A DNA stretch of 64,000 nt from Pseudobutyrivibrio sp. MD2005 (GTDB lineage Bacteria; Bacillota; Clostridia; Lachnospirales; Lachnospiraceae), in the NCBI RefSeq assembly GCF_000621865.1, contig NZ_JHXE01000015.1, forward strand, positions 1-64,000, read 5' to 3'. This document shows positions 62,363 to 64,000 of the stretch, in pieces. The notes beneath the pieces are model-generated. The model was given only the letters and a program-made list of their open reading frames with translations. It was not told the origin of the DNA and did not search any database. Within the stretch, counting starts at the first letter, position 1, and each line of letters starts with the position of its first letter. Position numbers and translations under genes: made by a program.

Positions 62363-62501
62363 TGTTACGCCATCGTAGTTTGTTATGCTCCCGTAGGGCA
62401 CCTTCCATACCTTCGCCCGGGTCCTCCCGCCGGCGTAGGCCCTCCCGGGCTCGGCATGGTGCCTCCCTACTCGCGCTTGCCTAGTTTATGTTGGCGTAAC
62501 A
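62363..62501. repeat. GC-rich nested palindrome between purF and purB
   Basis: A 139-bp element with perfect 10-bp terminal inverted repeats (TGTTACGCCA, TGGCGTAACA), an inner pair GGGCACC/GGTGCC and a central GCCCGGG/CCCGGGC (62415-62421, 62444-62450). It is far more GC-rich than its surroundings. It resembles a REP- or MITE-like palindromic repeat and sits directly before leader motif copy D. Confidence 0.65.
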
Positions 62502-62508
62502 TGAATTA

Positions 62509-62598
62509 GCCATACGTAGCAATCAAGCTCTGAAAAGTACTCAAGCGAGACATGTTGTCGAGCGGAGTATTTTCAGGCTTGTAAGCGTAACGTATGGC
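62509..62598 (+). ncRNA. recurrent leader RNA motif, copy D (before purB)
   Basis: Outer stem GCCATACGT/ACGTATGGC (9 bp), then TCAAGC/GCTTGT, a variable stem CTGAAAAGTACTC/GAGTATTTTCAG, the apical GCGAGACATGTTGTCGAGC, and the 3' strand AAGCGTAAC. It ends about 18 bases before the purB ribosome site. Confidence 0.85.
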
Positions 62599-62627
62599 GT
62601 TGAGAATACGTATAATAAGGAGAGAAA

Positions 62628-64000
62628 ATGAGTACAGATAGATATACAAGCCCACTTTCAGAGAGATACGCTAGCAAGGAGATGCAGTACATTTTTTCAC
62701 AGGACAAGAAGTTTTCGACATGGAGACGACTTTGGATTGCCCTTGCTGAGACAGAAATGGAACTTGGCCTTTCACAGGACGGAAAGCCAGTTATCACTCA
62801 GGATATGATTGATGAGATGAAGCAGCACATCGAGGATATCAATTATGATGTTGCTAAGGCTCGTGAAAAGGAAGTAAGACATGATGTAATGAGCCATGTT
62901 TATGCTTATGGTAAGCAGTGTCCAAAGGCAGCAGGTATTATTCACCTTGGAGCAACTAGCTGCTATGTAGGCGATAATACAGATATTATTATCATGAGAG
63001 ATGCCCTTCTTTTAGTTAGAAAGAAGCTTGTAAATGTTATTGCAGAGCTTGCGGCATTTGCTGAGAAGTATAAAGCTCAACCTACACTTGCATTTACACA
63101 TTTCCAGCCAGCACAGCCTACTACAGTAGGTAAGCGTGCAACACTTTGGCTTAATGAGTTTGTAATGGATCTTGAAGATCTTGATTATGTTCTTTCTACT
63201 CTTAAGCTTCTTGGTTCAAAGGGTACAACAGGTACACAGGCTAGCTTCTTGGAGCTTTTCAATGGGGATAACGAAACAATCGATAAGATTGATCCTATGA
63301 TTGCAGAAAAGATGGGATTCAAGGCTTGCTATCCAGTATCTGGTCAGACATATTCACGTAAGGTAGACACAAGAGTTTGCAACATCCTTGCCGGTATTGC
63401 AGCAAGTGCTCACAAGATGTCAAATGATATCAGACTTCTTCAGCATCTTAAGGAAGTAGAAGAGCCATTTGAGAAGAGTCAGATTGGTTCATCAGCGATG
63501 GCTTATAAGCGCAATCCTATGAGAAGTGAGCGTATCGCATCTCTTTCAAGATACGTAATGATTGATGCTTTAAACCCAGCTATTACATCAGCTACACAGT
63601 GGTTTGAGCGTACACTTGATGATTCAGCTAACAAGCGTCTTTCTATTGCAGAAGGATTCCTTGCAACAGATGGTGTCCTTGATCTTTGCTTAAATGTTGT
63701 AGATGGTCTTGTTGTTTACGATAAGGTTATTGCAAAGCGTCTTATGTCAGAGCTTCCATTTATGGCAACAGAAAATATCATGATGGATGCAGTTAAGCTT
63801 GGCGGCAATCGTCAGGAGCTTCATGAGAAGATTCGTACACTTTCTATGGAAGCAGGAAAGAATGTAAAGGTAGAGGGTAAGGATAACAACCTTCTTGAAC
63901 TTATCGCTGCAGATGATGAGTTCCCAATGGGACTTGAGGAGCTTGAGGCTACAATGGAGCCAGCTCGTTATGTAGGCCGTAGCCCACGTCAGGTTGAAGT
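62628..64000 (+). CDS. purB: adenylosuccinate lyase (partial, runs off the window)
   Basis: 457 codons are visible and the frame is still open at the window end. The enzyme splits SAICAR and adenylosuccinate in purine synthesis. It begins MSTDRYTSPLSERYASKEMQ; the fumarase-superfamily signature GSSAMAYKRNPMRSERI and HLGATSCYVGDNTD with the active-site His region THFQPAQPTT are present. AAGGAGAG precedes the ATG at 62628. Leader motif copy D precedes it, so purB may be controlled apart from purC and purF. Confidence 0.96.
   Translation, partial: MSTDRYTSPLSERYASKEMQYIFSQDKKFSTWRRLWIALAETEMELGLSQDGKPVITQDMIDEMKQHIEDINYDVAKAREKEVRHDVMSHVYAYGKQCPKAAGIIHLGATSCYVGDNTDIIIMRDALLLVRKKLVNVIAELAAFAEKYKAQPTLAFTHFQPAQPTTVGKRATLWLNEFVMDLEDLDYVLSTLKLLGSKGTTGTQASFLELFNGDNETIDKIDPMIAEKMGFKACYPVSGQTYSRKVDTRVCNILAGIAASAHKMSNDIRLLQHLKEVEEPFEKSQIGSSAMAYKRNPMRSERIASLSRYVMIDALNPAITSATQWFERTLDDSANKRLSIAEGFLATDGVLDLCLNVVDGLVVYDKVIAKRLMSELPFMATENIMMDAVKLGGNRQELHEKIRTLSMEAGKNVKVEGKDNNLLELIAADDEFPMGLEELEATMEPARYVGRSPRQVE

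Overview
The window looks like chromosomal DNA of a low-GC, Gram-positive anaerobe of the Lachnospiraceae, most like Butyrivibrio or Pseudobutyrivibrio. This is an inference from gene content: a cysS-mrnC-rlmB-sigH block, meso-diaminopimelate dehydrogenase, YitT, DUF4349, DUF3783 and RsiV-like lipoproteins, iron alcohol dehydrogenase, an Fe-S type PurF, strong AGGAGG ribosome sites, and many U-tailed hairpin terminators. There is no rRNA or tRNA gene to settle it.

Positions 1-13.7 kb are an accessory defence region. It opens with an IS30-family insertion sequence carrying a five-fold tandem copy of its own end. Next comes a controller-endonuclease-methyltransferase (C-R-M) restriction system, a Nudix hydrolase, and a four-gene type II CBASS operon (CD-NTase, Cap2 E1/E2, Cap3 JAB protease, two-TM effector). 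After that lies a mobile-element module: a LexA/S24 repressor with its operator inside its own promoter, a zinc-ribbon protein, an XRE regulator, a sigma-like activator, a 52-aa protein and a large serine recombinase. Positions 13.7-16.4 kb are a scar zone: a multi-hairpin repeat array, a second composite hairpin repeat, an orphan PD-(D/E)XK-like protein, a truncated TipAS-domain gene and two small unknown genes.

From 16.5 to 33.4 kb the genes are ordinary core ones: DAP dehydrogenase, a NifX-FKBP fusion, iron ADH, HAD phosphatase, CNBD protein, chemoreceptor, YitT, AAA+ ATPase, MgtE behind a leader-peptide/terminator region, PIN-PhoH ATPase and two lipoproteins. A second copy of the hairpin array lies at 33.5-33.9 kb, followed by several unexplained structured RNA candidates, then ispF and cysS-mrnC-rlmB-sigH.

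Positions 39.4-49.5 kb carry a quinate/shikimate-type cluster: TRAP importer, type I dehydroquinase, MFS carrier, YdiB-like dehydrogenase, divergent LysR regulator, Fe-S old-yellow-enzyme reductase, and a chorismate mutase-shikimate kinase fusion. Positions 49.6-64 kb carry a diguanylate cyclase, a PHP phosphatase, the glycolytic genes gapA-pgk-tpiA, Sel1 and CapA lipoproteins, gpmI, and purC-purF-purB (purB runs off the end).

The most novel-looking signal is an RNA leader repeated in front of cysS, pgk, tpiA and purB, with a diverged relative before rlmB. A conserved apical GCGAGACAT..GTCGAGC loop and a conserved 3' GYGUAAC strand sit on helices whose sequences change in a compensatory way between copies. 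I cannot assign it to a riboswitch class I know. Next in interest are the two hairpin arrays with fixed first and last hairpins and variable middles, the mgtE leader-peptide attenuator candidate, and the CBASS effector.
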